Shown: positions 1 to 5,385, counted from the first letter of the stretch. The stretch: DNA of 5,385 bases from Elusimicrobiota bacterium (GCA_022703115.1 JAKLEK010000110.1:1-5385); one strand, 5' to 3'. The notes: generated by a model from the sequence alone, not told the origin. Translations and numbers: made by a program.

Positions 1-1
1 C

Positions 2-571
2 GTACAGGTTTCCGCCACCCCCGAAAAAGTCAGGCACAGCGACCAGCCCGACTGGGAAGAGACCGGCGACGGTTCCCATCCCGGCGGAGGTTCCGTCGAC
101 CAGAACACCGACGACGGCTGGCACGACGATAATCAGGGCGGTAATACCGGCGGCTACGACGACACCCAGAACGGCGGCGGCACCCCCTGGTTCCAGGACG
201 GCGACGGCGGCGGCCAGTCCGAATACTACTTCTCCAAGAACCTGAACGACATCCAGCAGGCCCGACAGGTCCGCAAGGCCTTCGACTCGGTCGTAGAGCA
301 CGGTCCGCGCCTCCTGGACCCGAAAACCAACATGTTCGTAAAGGAACACTGCCGCAAAGAGGTCCTTGAGAACCTCACCTGGCTGAACACCACCGAGCTC
401 AGGCTCCTCAATATGGTGGTGGACAGGATGCAGCGGGAAGGTTCGCTTTCGCAGGTCAAGATGACCCTCAAGGAACTGGCCCGGCAGGGGTATTTCCCCC
501 GCGTGCAGTCGCAGGCCAGGGAACTGGTGAGGAAAGTCCGGAGACTGTCCGACAACATCCCCTGGTATTGA
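2..571 (+). CDS. C-terminal part of an unrecognised protein with an acidic Gly/Asp/Asn-rich linker and a helical tail
   Basis: The reading frame is open from the left edge to a TGA at 569-571, giving 189 residues with no start in the window, so this is the 3' end of a longer gene. The first internal ATG (332) is not a convincing start because the same frame continues upstream with coding-like composition. Visible residues 13-75 form a low-complexity linker rich in Gly, Asp, Asn, Gln and Thr, with regularly placed aromatics (W18, W40, Y52, W63, F64, Y75, Y76). Residues 76-189 are charged and probably alpha-helical, with segments such as LNTTELRLLNMVVDRMQ and ARELVRKVRRLSDN, and end in IPWY. 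No catalytic motif, membrane segment or signal is visible in this part. I do not recognise the family. A flexible linker joining an unseen N-terminal domain to a helical, possibly interaction-mediating domain is inference only. A terminator candidate follows closely, so this is likely the last gene of its transcript. Confidence 0.8.
   Translation, partial: VQVSATPEKVRHSDQPDWEETGDGSHPGGGSVDQNTDDGWHDDNQGGNTGGYDDTQNGGGTPWFQDGDGGGQSEYYFSKNLNDIQQARQVRKAFDSVVEHGPRLLDPKTNMFVKEHCRKEVLENLTWLNTTELRLLNMVVDRMQREGSLSQVKMTLKELARQGYFPRVQSQARELVRKVRRLSDNIPWY
107..217 (+). repeat. Degenerate 12-13-residue tandem repeat coded within the linker
   Basis: Within the first gene, three consecutive blocks share the loose pattern Thr - two residues - aromatic - acidic/amide/Gly run. 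They are TDDGWHDDNQGGN (visible residues 36-48), TGGYDDTQNGGG (49-60) and TPWFQDGDGGGQ (61-72). A weaker related block around W18 precedes them. The repeat shows at protein level rather than as exact DNA copies, suggesting old or selected periodicity rather than recent duplication. It could also be compositional bias with chance spacing. Confidence 0.4.
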
Positions 572-594
572 GCCGTATACGATAAGACGGCCCT

Positions 595-639
595 AAAGCC
601 GCGAAGCCCGGCCCCGTGAACAGCGGGGCCGCCGCTTTT
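595..639 (+). terminator. Rho-independent terminator after the first gene
   Basis: A perfect 8-bp GC stem, CGGCCCCG (609-616) with CGGGGCCG (624-631), has a 7-base loop and is followed after four bases by TTTT (636-639). An outer arm AAAGC (595-599) can pair with GCTTT (634-638), extending the structure across an asymmetric internal loop. It starts about 25 bases after the TGA at 569-571, the usual place for an intrinsic terminator. The T-tract is short, so efficiency is uncertain. Confidence 0.65.
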
Positions 640-676
640 ATAAGGGGGGGGCGTCCGCTCCGGCCGCGGCCGCAAA

Positions 677-685
677 TGCTAAAAT
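677..685 (+). promoter_or_regulatory. Extended -10 promoter candidate for the lipoprotein / flavin reductase pair
   Basis: TGCTAAAAT fits an extended -10 element (TG, one base, then a TATAAT-like hexamer at 680-685) and sits in one of the few AT-rich patches of the intergenic region. No good -35 hexamer lies about 17 bases upstream, which is tolerated for extended -10 promoters. Transcription would start near 692 and give a leader of about 30 bases. That leader contains a hairpin, CCGCGG (695-700) with CCGCGG (706-711) and a 5-base loop. The promoter lies just after the upstream gene's terminator and before the ATG at 724. Confidence 0.45.
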
Positions 686-723
686 AACGTGGCCCCGCGG
701 AACTTCCGCGGCCGGCACCGGAT

Positions 724-1149
724 ATGCTTAACATCCCGGGCGCGCGCCGCGCCGTCACGTTCCTGATGCTCCTGTCCGCGGCCATGTCCGCCTGCGCCGG
801 GAACAGGCCCGTTCGGGATATGCTGCGGGAGCGCTGGGTGGGGGAACGGCTGGACCGCTTCACGGCTGAATACGGCGAACCCCAAAGCGAATATACGCTG
901 GACAACGGCGACACCGCTTACCTGTGGAATTCAGGCTCCGGGGTCAGGCAGGCGCCGGACTACGCCGTTTCCAGGCTGTACGGGGATTACTCGCATAAGC
1001 AGTTCCCCGGAGCGGGCAATATAAACCTGTTGTGCGAAGCGCGGATAGTGGCTGGCGGCGACGGCGTGATCAGGGAGTTCGACGTCATGCGGGACACGCC
1101 CGGCTCCCGCATAGGATCGAGATGCCGAGAAGTTTTCGGTAAAAAGTGA
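724..1149 (+). CDS. Small putative lipoprotein of unknown function
   Basis: This is a 141-residue protein with an N-terminal signal: basic residues R8 and R9, a hydrophobic stretch at about 11-21, and a lipobox-like MSAC with the candidate lipidated cysteine at C24. The mature part has a segment GEPQSEYTLDNGDTAYLW (residues 51-68), then two cysteines (C104, C134) that could form a disulfide in an oxidising envelope compartment. The layout loosely recalls small envelope lipoproteins such as BamE/OmlA-like ones, with a Gly-x-Pro turn followed by a Tyr-x-Trp strand. I cannot assign it to that family. The ATG at 724 keeps the whole signal; the next in-frame ATG (M15) would cut it. No clear SD precedes 724, so initiation may be weak or unusual. 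The stop is 19 bases before the flavin reductase start, which suggests a shared transcript. Met at position -3 of the lipobox is not ideal. Confidence 0.75.
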   Translation: MLNIPGARRAVTFLMLLSAAMSACAGNRPVRDMLRERWVGERLDRFTAEYGEPQSEYTLDNGDTAYLWNSGSGVRQAPDYAVSRLYGDYSHKQFPGAGNINLLCEARIVAGGDGVIREFDVMRDTPGSRIGSRCREVFGKK

Positions 1150-1168
1150 GCCGCACCGGAGGGAAGCG

Positions 1169-1663
1169 ATGGAATATTTCGAGGATTTCGGGGCGTTCTG
1201 CAAAGCGCTGAGGACCAACGGGGCTTTCCTCGTGGCGAGCGAAGGCGGCCGCACGAACATAATGACCATAGGCTGGGCCCAGATAGGGATCGTCTGGGGC
1301 AAGCCGGTGATGACCGTCCTGGTGCGCAGATCGCGTTTTACCCACGGTTTCATGGAGAGATCTGAATACTTCACCGTCTGCGTTCCGCCCGAGGGGGAAA
1401 TGCGCGCCGAACTGGCGTTCTGCGGGTCCAAGTCGGGCAGGGACCACGATAAGGCCGCCGAATGCGGGCTTTCAGTGAAGAGCGGCCCGCACGACGACAT
1501 CAAGTACATAGCGGGCTCGGAGCTGGTCTACGAATGCAGGAAGCTGGAGAACGCCCGCATGCTGCCGGACACCCTCGCCCAAAAGGTCAAATCCGCCTAC
1601 TACGCGGACGGCGATTACCATACGATCTATTTCGGGGAGATAGAGAGCGTCCACAAGGGGTGA
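1169..1663 (+). CDS. Flavin reductase family protein (FMN-binding split barrel, flavoredoxin-like)
   Basis: This 164-residue protein has the usual size and motifs of the flavin reductase / flavoredoxin-like family. NIMTIGW (residues 30-36) leads into a hydrophobic strand ending WGKP (43-46). RRSRFTHGF (53-61) is the typical flavin-phosphate-contacting region, followed by YFTVCVPP (67-74) and a conserved-looking segment CGSKSGRDHDKAAECGL (85-101). Family members bind FMN and transfer electrons from NAD(P)H or a partner protein to flavin or another acceptor; the partner here is unknown. There is no signal peptide, so it should be cytoplasmic. The start is supported by a strong SD (GGAGG at 1158-1162, 6 bases before the ATG). 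It is probably co-transcribed with the lipoprotein gene upstream. It ends 24 bases from the convergent galK stop, and I see no T-tract terminator between them. The family assignment is secure; the physiological substrate is not. Confidence 0.88.
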   Translation: MEYFEDFGAFCKALRTNGAFLVASEGGRTNIMTIGWAQIGIVWGKPVMTVLVRRSRFTHGFMERSEYFTVCVPPEGEMRAELAFCGSKSGRDHDKAAECGLSVKSGPHDDIKYIAGSELVYECRKLENARMLPDTLAQKVKSAYYADGDYHTIYFGEIESVHKG

Positions 1664-1687
1664 AGGCCCGCGGCGCGGCGTCCCGGC

Positions 1688-2854
1688 TCAGGTGAGAGGG
1701 ACCTTCCGCGCGCCGCCGCCGATCTCGGCGGTGTAGAACTCCGGCTTCAATCCTGTCCTGGCGGAGTAGGCCTTTCCAACCTGTTCGGCGAATCCGGCCG
1801 CGCTGTCCCTGTGCACCAAACTGACCGTACAGCCTCCGAAGCCGGCCCCGGTCATTCGGGAGCCAAGCACGCCTTTAATTTTGCGCGACTCCTCAACCAT
1901 GGCGTCCAGTTCCGGGCCGGTCACTTCGTAATCATAGCGCAGGGACTCGTGGGAGGCGTCCATCAGTTTCCCGAATGAGGCGATGTCGCCAGACTTCAGG
2001 ACCCTGACGGCTTCTTTTACCCGCTGGTTCTCGGATACCGCGTGTTTCGCGCGTCTCCTGACCACCGGGTCGGGGATGGCGTCCTGCCGGGCAAGGAACG
2101 TGTCCAGGTCCAGTTCGCACAGGTGGCTTATAGGCTTAATGGCCGAAAGGTTCCTGACGGCGGCCTCGCATTCGCCGCGCCTCTCGTTGTACTTGGAGGA
2201 GGCGAGCCCGCGCTGTTTTTTTGTGTTGGATATTATAAGGACGTGGCGGCCCAGTTCCAGCGGCACCAGCTCGTATTCCAGCGTGGAACAGTTGAGGGCG
2301 ATTGCCGAGTTCTCCGCGCCCATGGCGGAGGCGAACTGGTCCATGATGCCGCAGTTCACGCCGGCGAATTCCTTTTCCGCCCGCTGCGACATCAGGGCCA
2401 GTTCAACTTTCTCCGTTCCGAAACCGAACATATCGTTCACGGCGAAAGCGGTGAGCACTTCGATGGACGCCGAAGAGGAAAGGCCCGACCCGTTGGGTAT
2501 ATTCCCCGAGAACAGGAAATCCATGCCTGGGACGGCCAGGCCTTTCTTAGCGAACTGGGCTATGACGCCGAGGGGGTAGTTTATCCAGGCGTTCCCGGGC
2601 TGAGGCGCGACTGCGTCCGCGGCCACCGTGTGCCTGGAACTGAAATTCGTAGTGGCGAACCTGAACTCGCGGTCCCCTGTCTTCCGGCAGACGAGGTAGG
2701 TCCCCAGGCTGAGGGCGCAAGGGAGCACCAGCCCCCCGTTGTAATCGGTGTGTTCTCCTATCAGGTTCACCCTTCCGGGGGCGAAGTAAACGGCGGCGTT
2801 CCCGCCGCTTCCATAGGTTTCGGAGAAGGTCTTCAGGAGTTTGCTTATTTCCAT
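1688..2854 (-). CDS. galK: Galactokinase
   Basis: GalK phosphorylates alpha-D-galactose with ATP to galactose 1-phosphate, the first step of the Leloir pathway in the cytoplasm. The 388-residue length is normal and all GHMP-kinase signatures are present. These are the galactokinase signature PGRVNLIGEHTDYNGG (26-41), the ATP-binding loop PNGSGLSSSAS (120-130), NCGIMDQF (167-174) with the catalytic-base candidate D172, and the C-terminal motif GSRMTGAGFGGCTVSLV (331-347). R28 corresponds to the conserved active-site arginine. The ATG at 2852-2854 gives an N-terminus of the expected length before the signature. No SD lies upstream of it, and promoter-like elements sit only 9-15 bases away, so the mRNA may be almost leaderless. 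The gene diverges from galM and is convergent with the flavin reductase gene. No galT or galE is in the window to process the product. Specificity for galactose rather than a related sugar is inferred from the family signature. Confidence 0.96.
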   Translation of the reverse strand: MEISKLLKTFSETYGSGGNAAVYFAPGRVNLIGEHTDYNGGLVLPCALSLGTYLVCRKTGDREFRFATTNFSSRHTVAADAVAPQPGNAWINYPLGVIAQFAKKGLAVPGMDFLFSGNIPNGSGLSSSASIEVLTAFAVNDMFGFGTEKVELALMSQRAEKEFAGVNCGIMDQFASAMGAENSAIALNCSTLEYELVPLELGRHVLIISNTKKQRGLASSKYNERRGECEAAVRNLSAIKPISHLCELDLDTFLARQDAIPDPVVRRRAKHAVSENQRVKEAVRVLKSGDIASFGKLMDASHESLRYDYEVTGPELDAMVEESRKIKGVLGSRMTGAGFGGCTVSLVHRDSAAGFAEQVGKAYSARTGLKPEFYTAEIGGGARKVPLT

Positions 2855-2870
2855 AGGTTAGTAGTATAAT
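2841..2870 (+). promoter_or_regulatory. Promoter candidate for galM (and probably the GH2 gene)
   Basis: A perfect TATAAT at 2865-2870 is preceded by TTGCTT at 2841-2846 with an 18-base spacer, a good sigma70-type match. The -35 lies inside the first codons of galK and the -10 lies in the galK-galM spacer. Transcription would begin near 2877, giving a leader of about 110 GC-rich bases before the galM ATG. That leader contains a small GNRA-type hairpin, CCCC-GGAA-GGGG (2939-2950), of unknown significance. I see no other promoter-like sequence before galM or before the GH2 gene. Confidence 0.55.
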
Positions 2871-2877
2871 TCTAGCA
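2869..2877 (-). promoter_or_regulatory. Extended -10 promoter candidate for galK, overlapping the galM promoter
   Basis: Read on the - strand this is TGCTAGAAT, an extended -10 element almost identical to the TGCTAAAAT at 677-685. No recognisable -35 precedes it. The start point would be near 2862, only about 8 bases before the galK ATG. A second possibility is TATACT (2868-2863 on the - strand), which would leave about 2 leader bases. Either way it shares bases with the TATAAT of the opposite strand, so polymerase could probably not occupy both at once. Confidence 0.45.
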
Positions 2878-2986
2878 AATAAATCCGGGTATCCGGCCGT
2901 CGACGGGCGCCGCTTTCGGCTGCGCCGGCGGACAGGACCCCCGGAAGGGGCGGCGAATATCAAAATGACGGCGGGAGGACCCTGCA

Positions 2987-4105
2987 ATGAGGACAATAGT
3001 TCCGGCCTTGATCGTTTTTCTGTGCGCTTTGACCTTTATATCCTGTAAGGACGCCATGAACCAGACCAAACCCTCGATCTCCAAGGAAACTTTCGGAAAT
3101 ACCGGCGACGGGACCAAGGTGTTCCTGTGGACCCTGAAGAACAAGAACGGCATCACCGTCAAGATAACGAATTACGGCGGCATAGTGACCTCCATCCTGG
3201 CCCCGGACAGGACCGGCAAGATGGGCGATATAGTGCTCGGCTACGACGACGTAAAGAGCTACATAAAGAACTCGCCCTACTTCGGGTCCCTTATAGGAAG
3301 GTACGGCAACAGGATAGCGAAAGGCCGCTTCAAGCTGGACGGCAAGGAATACAAGCTTGCCACTAACAACAACGGCAACCACCTGCACGGCGGGAACGTG
3401 GGCTACGACAAGGTGGTCTGGAACGCGGAGGAGCTCAGGACCGGCGACGGCGTGGGGCTCAGGCTGAAATATCTCAGCAAGGACGGGGAGGAGGGCTTCC
3501 CCGGCAACCTGGACGTCACCGTGGATTACGTGCTGACGGATTCCGACGAGCTCAAGATCGATTACGCGGCGGTCACCGACAAGGCGACCCCGGTGAACCT
3601 CACCCATCACAGCTACTTCAATCTCGCCGGCGCGAAACGCGACGTGCTGGACCACGAAGTCATGATAAACGCGGACAAGTATATGCCCGTGGACGCTACC
3701 GTCATCCCGACCGGCGTGCTGGCCGCGGTCGAGGGCACTCCGTTCGATTTCCGCGAACCGCGCAAGATCGGCGAGCGCATCGGCAAGGTGGAGGGCGGTT
3801 ACGACAACAATTTCGTCCTGAGGGACGGCGCCGGCCTGCGCCTGGCGGCCAAAGTCTCGGAGCCGGAGAGCGGCAGGACCCTGGAGGTGCTGACCACGGA
3901 GCCGGGCCTGCAGTTCTATTCCGGCAACTTCCTGGACGGGACTATCAAAGGCAAGGGCGGCATAATCTACTCTCGGCATTACGGGTTCTGCATGGAAACG
4001 CAGCATTTCCCCGATTCGCCGAACCGGCCCGCGTTCCCGTCCACTATTCTCAGGCCGGGCGAGAAGTATCAGCATACCTGCATTTACAAGTTCGGCGTGA
4101 AGTGA
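2987..4105 (+). CDS. galM: Aldose 1-epimerase (mutarotase), predicted lipoprotein
   Basis: The enzyme interconverts alpha and beta anomers of galactose and other aldoses. The full family fold is present in 372 residues. GRYGNRIAKG (104-113) and NHLHGG (131-136) carry the first catalytic histidine, H134. NLTHHSYFNLAG (204-215) carries the second, H208. GYDNNFVL (271-278) carries substrate-binding D273. CMETQHFPDSPN (335-346) carries the catalytic-base glutamate, E337. Ahead of the domain is a signal absent from cytoplasmic GalM: a hydrophobic stretch (4-19) ending in FISC with candidate lipid-anchor C20. A short linker (21-40) follows, so the enzyme should act on the outer face of a membrane. 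K21 after the cysteine is not an inner-membrane retention Asp. The start is set by a strong SD, GGGAGG at 2973-2978, 8 bases before the ATG. The gene probably forms an operon with the GH2 gene 135 bases downstream. Confidence 0.93.
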   Translation: MRTIVPALIVFLCALTFISCKDAMNQTKPSISKETFGNTGDGTKVFLWTLKNKNGITVKITNYGGIVTSILAPDRTGKMGDIVLGYDDVKSYIKNSPYFGSLIGRYGNRIAKGRFKLDGKEYKLATNNNGNHLHGGNVGYDKVVWNAEELRTGDGVGLRLKYLSKDGEEGFPGNLDVTVDYVLTDSDELKIDYAAVTDKATPVNLTHHSYFNLAGAKRDVLDHEVMINADKYMPVDATVIPTGVLAAVEGTPFDFREPRKIGERIGKVEGGYDNNFVLRDGAGLRLAAKVSEPESGRTLEVLTTEPGLQFYSGNFLDGTIKGKGGIIYSRHYGFCMETQHFPDSPNRPAFPSTILRPGEKYQHTCIYKFGVK

Positions 4106-4209
4106 CGCCGTCGCGTCCCGGAAGGGCGGCGATACCGGCGGCGTAAGGCGCGCCGCGGACAGGTTCCGCGCGGCCGTTCGCGCCGCCGGGGCATTTACGG
4201 GGGCGAACG

Positions 4210-4235
4210 CCTCCGGTCAGCGGCGGTAACGGAGG
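4210..4235 (+). promoter_or_regulatory. SD of the GH2 gene, within a possible sequestering hairpin
   Basis: The SD GGAGG (4231-4235) lies 5 bases before the ATG at 4241 and fixes that start. Its six-base extension CGGAGG (4230-4235) is perfectly complementary to CCTCCG (4210-4215), with a 14-base loop. Folded, this would hide the SD and could tune translation. The stem is only 6 bp in GC-rich sequence, so chance is a real possibility. The rest of the 135-base spacer has one bulged GC hairpin (about 4151-4172) with no T-tract, so I do not call a terminator there. Confidence 0.35.
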
Positions 4236-4240
4236 ATCTT

Positions 4241-5385
4241 ATGCGTTTCTGCAAGACATCGGCCGCCTGCGCGGCGCTACTGTCGGTCCTGCTCGGTTCC
4301 GGAGGGCCGGCCTTCTGCGCCGGGTACGCTCCGGTACCCGGCCGCATAATGACCCGCTGGGCCGCAGATGTGAGGCCGGACGCGGTCCTGCCGGAATATC
4401 CCCGCCCCCAGATGGAGCGTCAGGACTGGCTGAACCTCAACGGGCTATGGAATTACGCCATAACTCCGAAGGACTCGCCGCGGCCGGCCGCTTTCGAGGG
4501 GAAGATCCTGGTGCCCTTCGCCGCCGAATCAGCGCTGTCCGGAGTAGGCAGAACGGTCGGAGAGAAGAACGCGCTCTGGTACCAGCGCGAATTTTCGGTC
4601 CCGGCCGCCTGGAAGGGGAAACGGGTGCTGCTCCATTTCGGCGCCTCGGACTGGGAAACCACGGTCTCGCTTAACGGCCGAAAGCTCGGTTCGCATAAGG
4701 GCGGTTACGACGCTTTCTCTTTCGATATAACCCGGGCGCTGAACAAAAAAGGTCCGCAGAAGCTGACCGTGCGGGTCTGGGACCCGACCGATAGCCATAC
4801 CCAGCCGCGCGGCAAGCAGGTGAACGAGCCCGGCGGCATCATGTACACCGCCGTGACCGGGATATGGCAGACGGTCTGGCTTGAGCCGGTGCCGGAAGCT
4901 TATATAGATTCTTTCAAGATAATTCCCGATATCGACGCCGGCCTGGCCGCGCTCGAGGTCTCGGTCGACGGCGCCGCCGAAGGATACTCGGTGGAAGCCT
5001 CGGTCAGGGATGGGGATTCCGAAGTCTCGCGCGCGGCGGGCCGCGCCGGGGAACTGATAACGCTGCCGGTGAAATCCCCGAAGTTATGGTCGCCAGATTC
5101 CCCTTTCCTCTACGGACTGGAAATAACGCTGAAAGCCCGCGGAGGCGGGAAGGCGGATTCGGTGAAAGGCTATTTCGGCATGCGGAAGATCTCCATCGGC
5201 AAGGACAAGGACGGGATCACCAGGATAATGTTCAACAATGAGTTCCTGTTCCAGTTCGGGCCGCTGGACCAGGGCTGGTGGCCGGACGGGCTTTATACCG
5301 CGCCTACCGACGAGGCCCTGCGCTACGATATAGAGTTCACGAAAAAACTGGGCTTCAACATGGCCCGCAAGCATGTGAAGACCGA
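4241..5385 (+). CDS. Secreted glycoside hydrolase family 2 protein (beta-galactosidase-like), N-terminal part
   Basis: The frame is open from the ATG at 4241 to the right edge: 381 codons plus two bases, so the gene is cut by the window. Residues 1-27 look like a Sec signal (K5, then a hydrophobic Ala/Leu run at 8-19), with cleavage probably around 24-27. Residues 55-218 match the GH2 sugar-binding jelly-roll domain: PRPQMERQDWLNLNGLWNY (55-73, shown in part), LWYQREFSVP (112-121), LHFGASDWETTVSLNG (131-146) and GGIMYTAVTGIWQTVWLEPV (198-217). An Ig-like beta domain follows (about 219-320). The TIM barrel begins with FQFGPLDQGWWPDGLYTAP (337-355) and LGFNMARKHVK (370-380). The catalytic acid/base and nucleophile glutamates lie beyond the window. 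GH2 enzymes hydrolyse beta-galactosides, glucuronides or mannosides. Adjacency to galM and galK favours galactosides, but the barrel start does not match LacZ, so the substrate is open. Confidence 0.9.
   Translation, partial: MRFCKTSAACAALLSVLLGSGGPAFCAGYAPVPGRIMTRWAADVRPDAVLPEYPRPQMERQDWLNLNGLWNYAITPKDSPRPAAFEGKILVPFAAESALSGVGRTVGEKNALWYQREFSVPAAWKGKRVLLHFGASDWETTVSLNGRKLGSHKGGYDAFSFDITRALNKKGPQKLTVRVWDPTDSHTQPRGKQVNEPGGIMYTAVTGIWQTVWLEPVPEAYIDSFKIIPDIDAGLAALEVSVDGAAEGYSVEASVRDGDSEVSRAAGRAGELITLPVKSPKLWSPDSPFLYGLEITLKARGGGKADSVKGYFGMRKISIGKDKDGITRIMFNNEFLFQFGPLDQGWWPDGLYTAPTDEALRYDIEFTKKLGFNMARKHVKT

Noticed and set aside
226..914. Two overlapping 148-149-codon frames on the - strand across the first spacer
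   Set aside because: They run over a terminator, promoter and two + strand genes, are Arg/Pro/Ser-rich as frame shadows usually are, and show no recognisable motif.
1664..1687. Bidirectional terminator between the convergent flavin reductase and galK genes
   Set aside because: The 24 bases are GC-rich but form no clean stem and have no T-tract on either strand.
2214..2222. Seven-T run (A7 in the galK mRNA) as a possible slippage or frameshift site
   Set aside because: It encodes ordinary Lys-Lys in an intact, full-length galK, with no alternative frame leading to a sensible product.
2042..2869. 275-codon open frame antisense to galK
   Set aside because: galK has every family signature on the other strand. 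This frame is a compositional shadow with no SD or domain of its own.
2939..2950. CCCC-GGAA-GGGG hairpin in the galM leader as a riboswitch or RNA element
   Set aside because: A 4-bp stem with a GNRA-type loop alone is too small to support a named RNA element.
2960..4075. 371-codon open frame antisense to galM
   Set aside because: It lies wholly opposite a gene with all mutarotase catalytic motifs. Long antisense frames are expected in GC-rich coding DNA, and its translation shows no recognisable domain.
4151..4172. Bulged GC hairpin between galM and the GH2 gene as a terminator
   Set aside because: No T-tract follows and no promoter-like sequence precedes the GH2 gene, so read-through is more likely.

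Overview
The window is GC-rich bacterial DNA holding six protein-coding genes packed with little spacer; no stretch over 300 bases lacks a gene. Lipoprotein signal peptides, Shine-Dalgarno (SD) sites and sigma70-like promoter elements indicate a bacterium. Two of the proteins end their signals in lipobox-like cysteines, which suggests an envelope rich in lipoproteins. Codon choice is odd for such GC-rich DNA, with frequent ATA (Ile) and AGG (Arg). From general impression only, this resembles GC-rich, uncultured, Gram-negative-type lineages such as Elusimicrobiota. That is a weak guess, because no phylogenetic marker is present.

Left part (1-1663, all + strand): the C-terminal 189 residues of an unrecognised protein, with an acidic Gly/Asp/Asn-rich linker followed by a helical tail. 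It ends at a good candidate rho-independent terminator. An extended -10 promoter candidate follows, then a likely two-gene operon: a small unrecognised lipoprotein and, 19 bases after its stop, a flavin reductase family protein with a strong SD.

Right part (1688-5385): a galactose-utilisation locus. galK (galactokinase) lies on the - strand, convergent with the flavin reductase gene. Diverging from it on the + strand are an aldose 1-epimerase (galM-type mutarotase) with a lipoprotein signal and a secreted glycoside hydrolase family 2 (GH2) enzyme that runs off the right edge. The galK and galM start codons are about 130 bases apart. An AT-rich island next to the galK start carries overlapping, oppositely oriented promoter candidates.

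Inferred working model: the GH2 enzyme cleaves a beta-galactoside or related glycoside outside the cytoplasm. The membrane-anchored mutarotase converts the released beta-sugar to the alpha anomer. After uptake by a transporter not seen here, GalK phosphorylates alpha-galactose. galT, galE, a sugar transporter and a regulator are all absent from the window.

No mobile element, CRISPR array, tRNA or rRNA was seen. I found no clearly new system. The points most worth a second look are the overlapping divergent gal promoters with a nearly leaderless galK, the extracytoplasmic mutarotase plus non-LacZ-type GH2 pair, and the periodic aromatic/acidic linker of the first protein.
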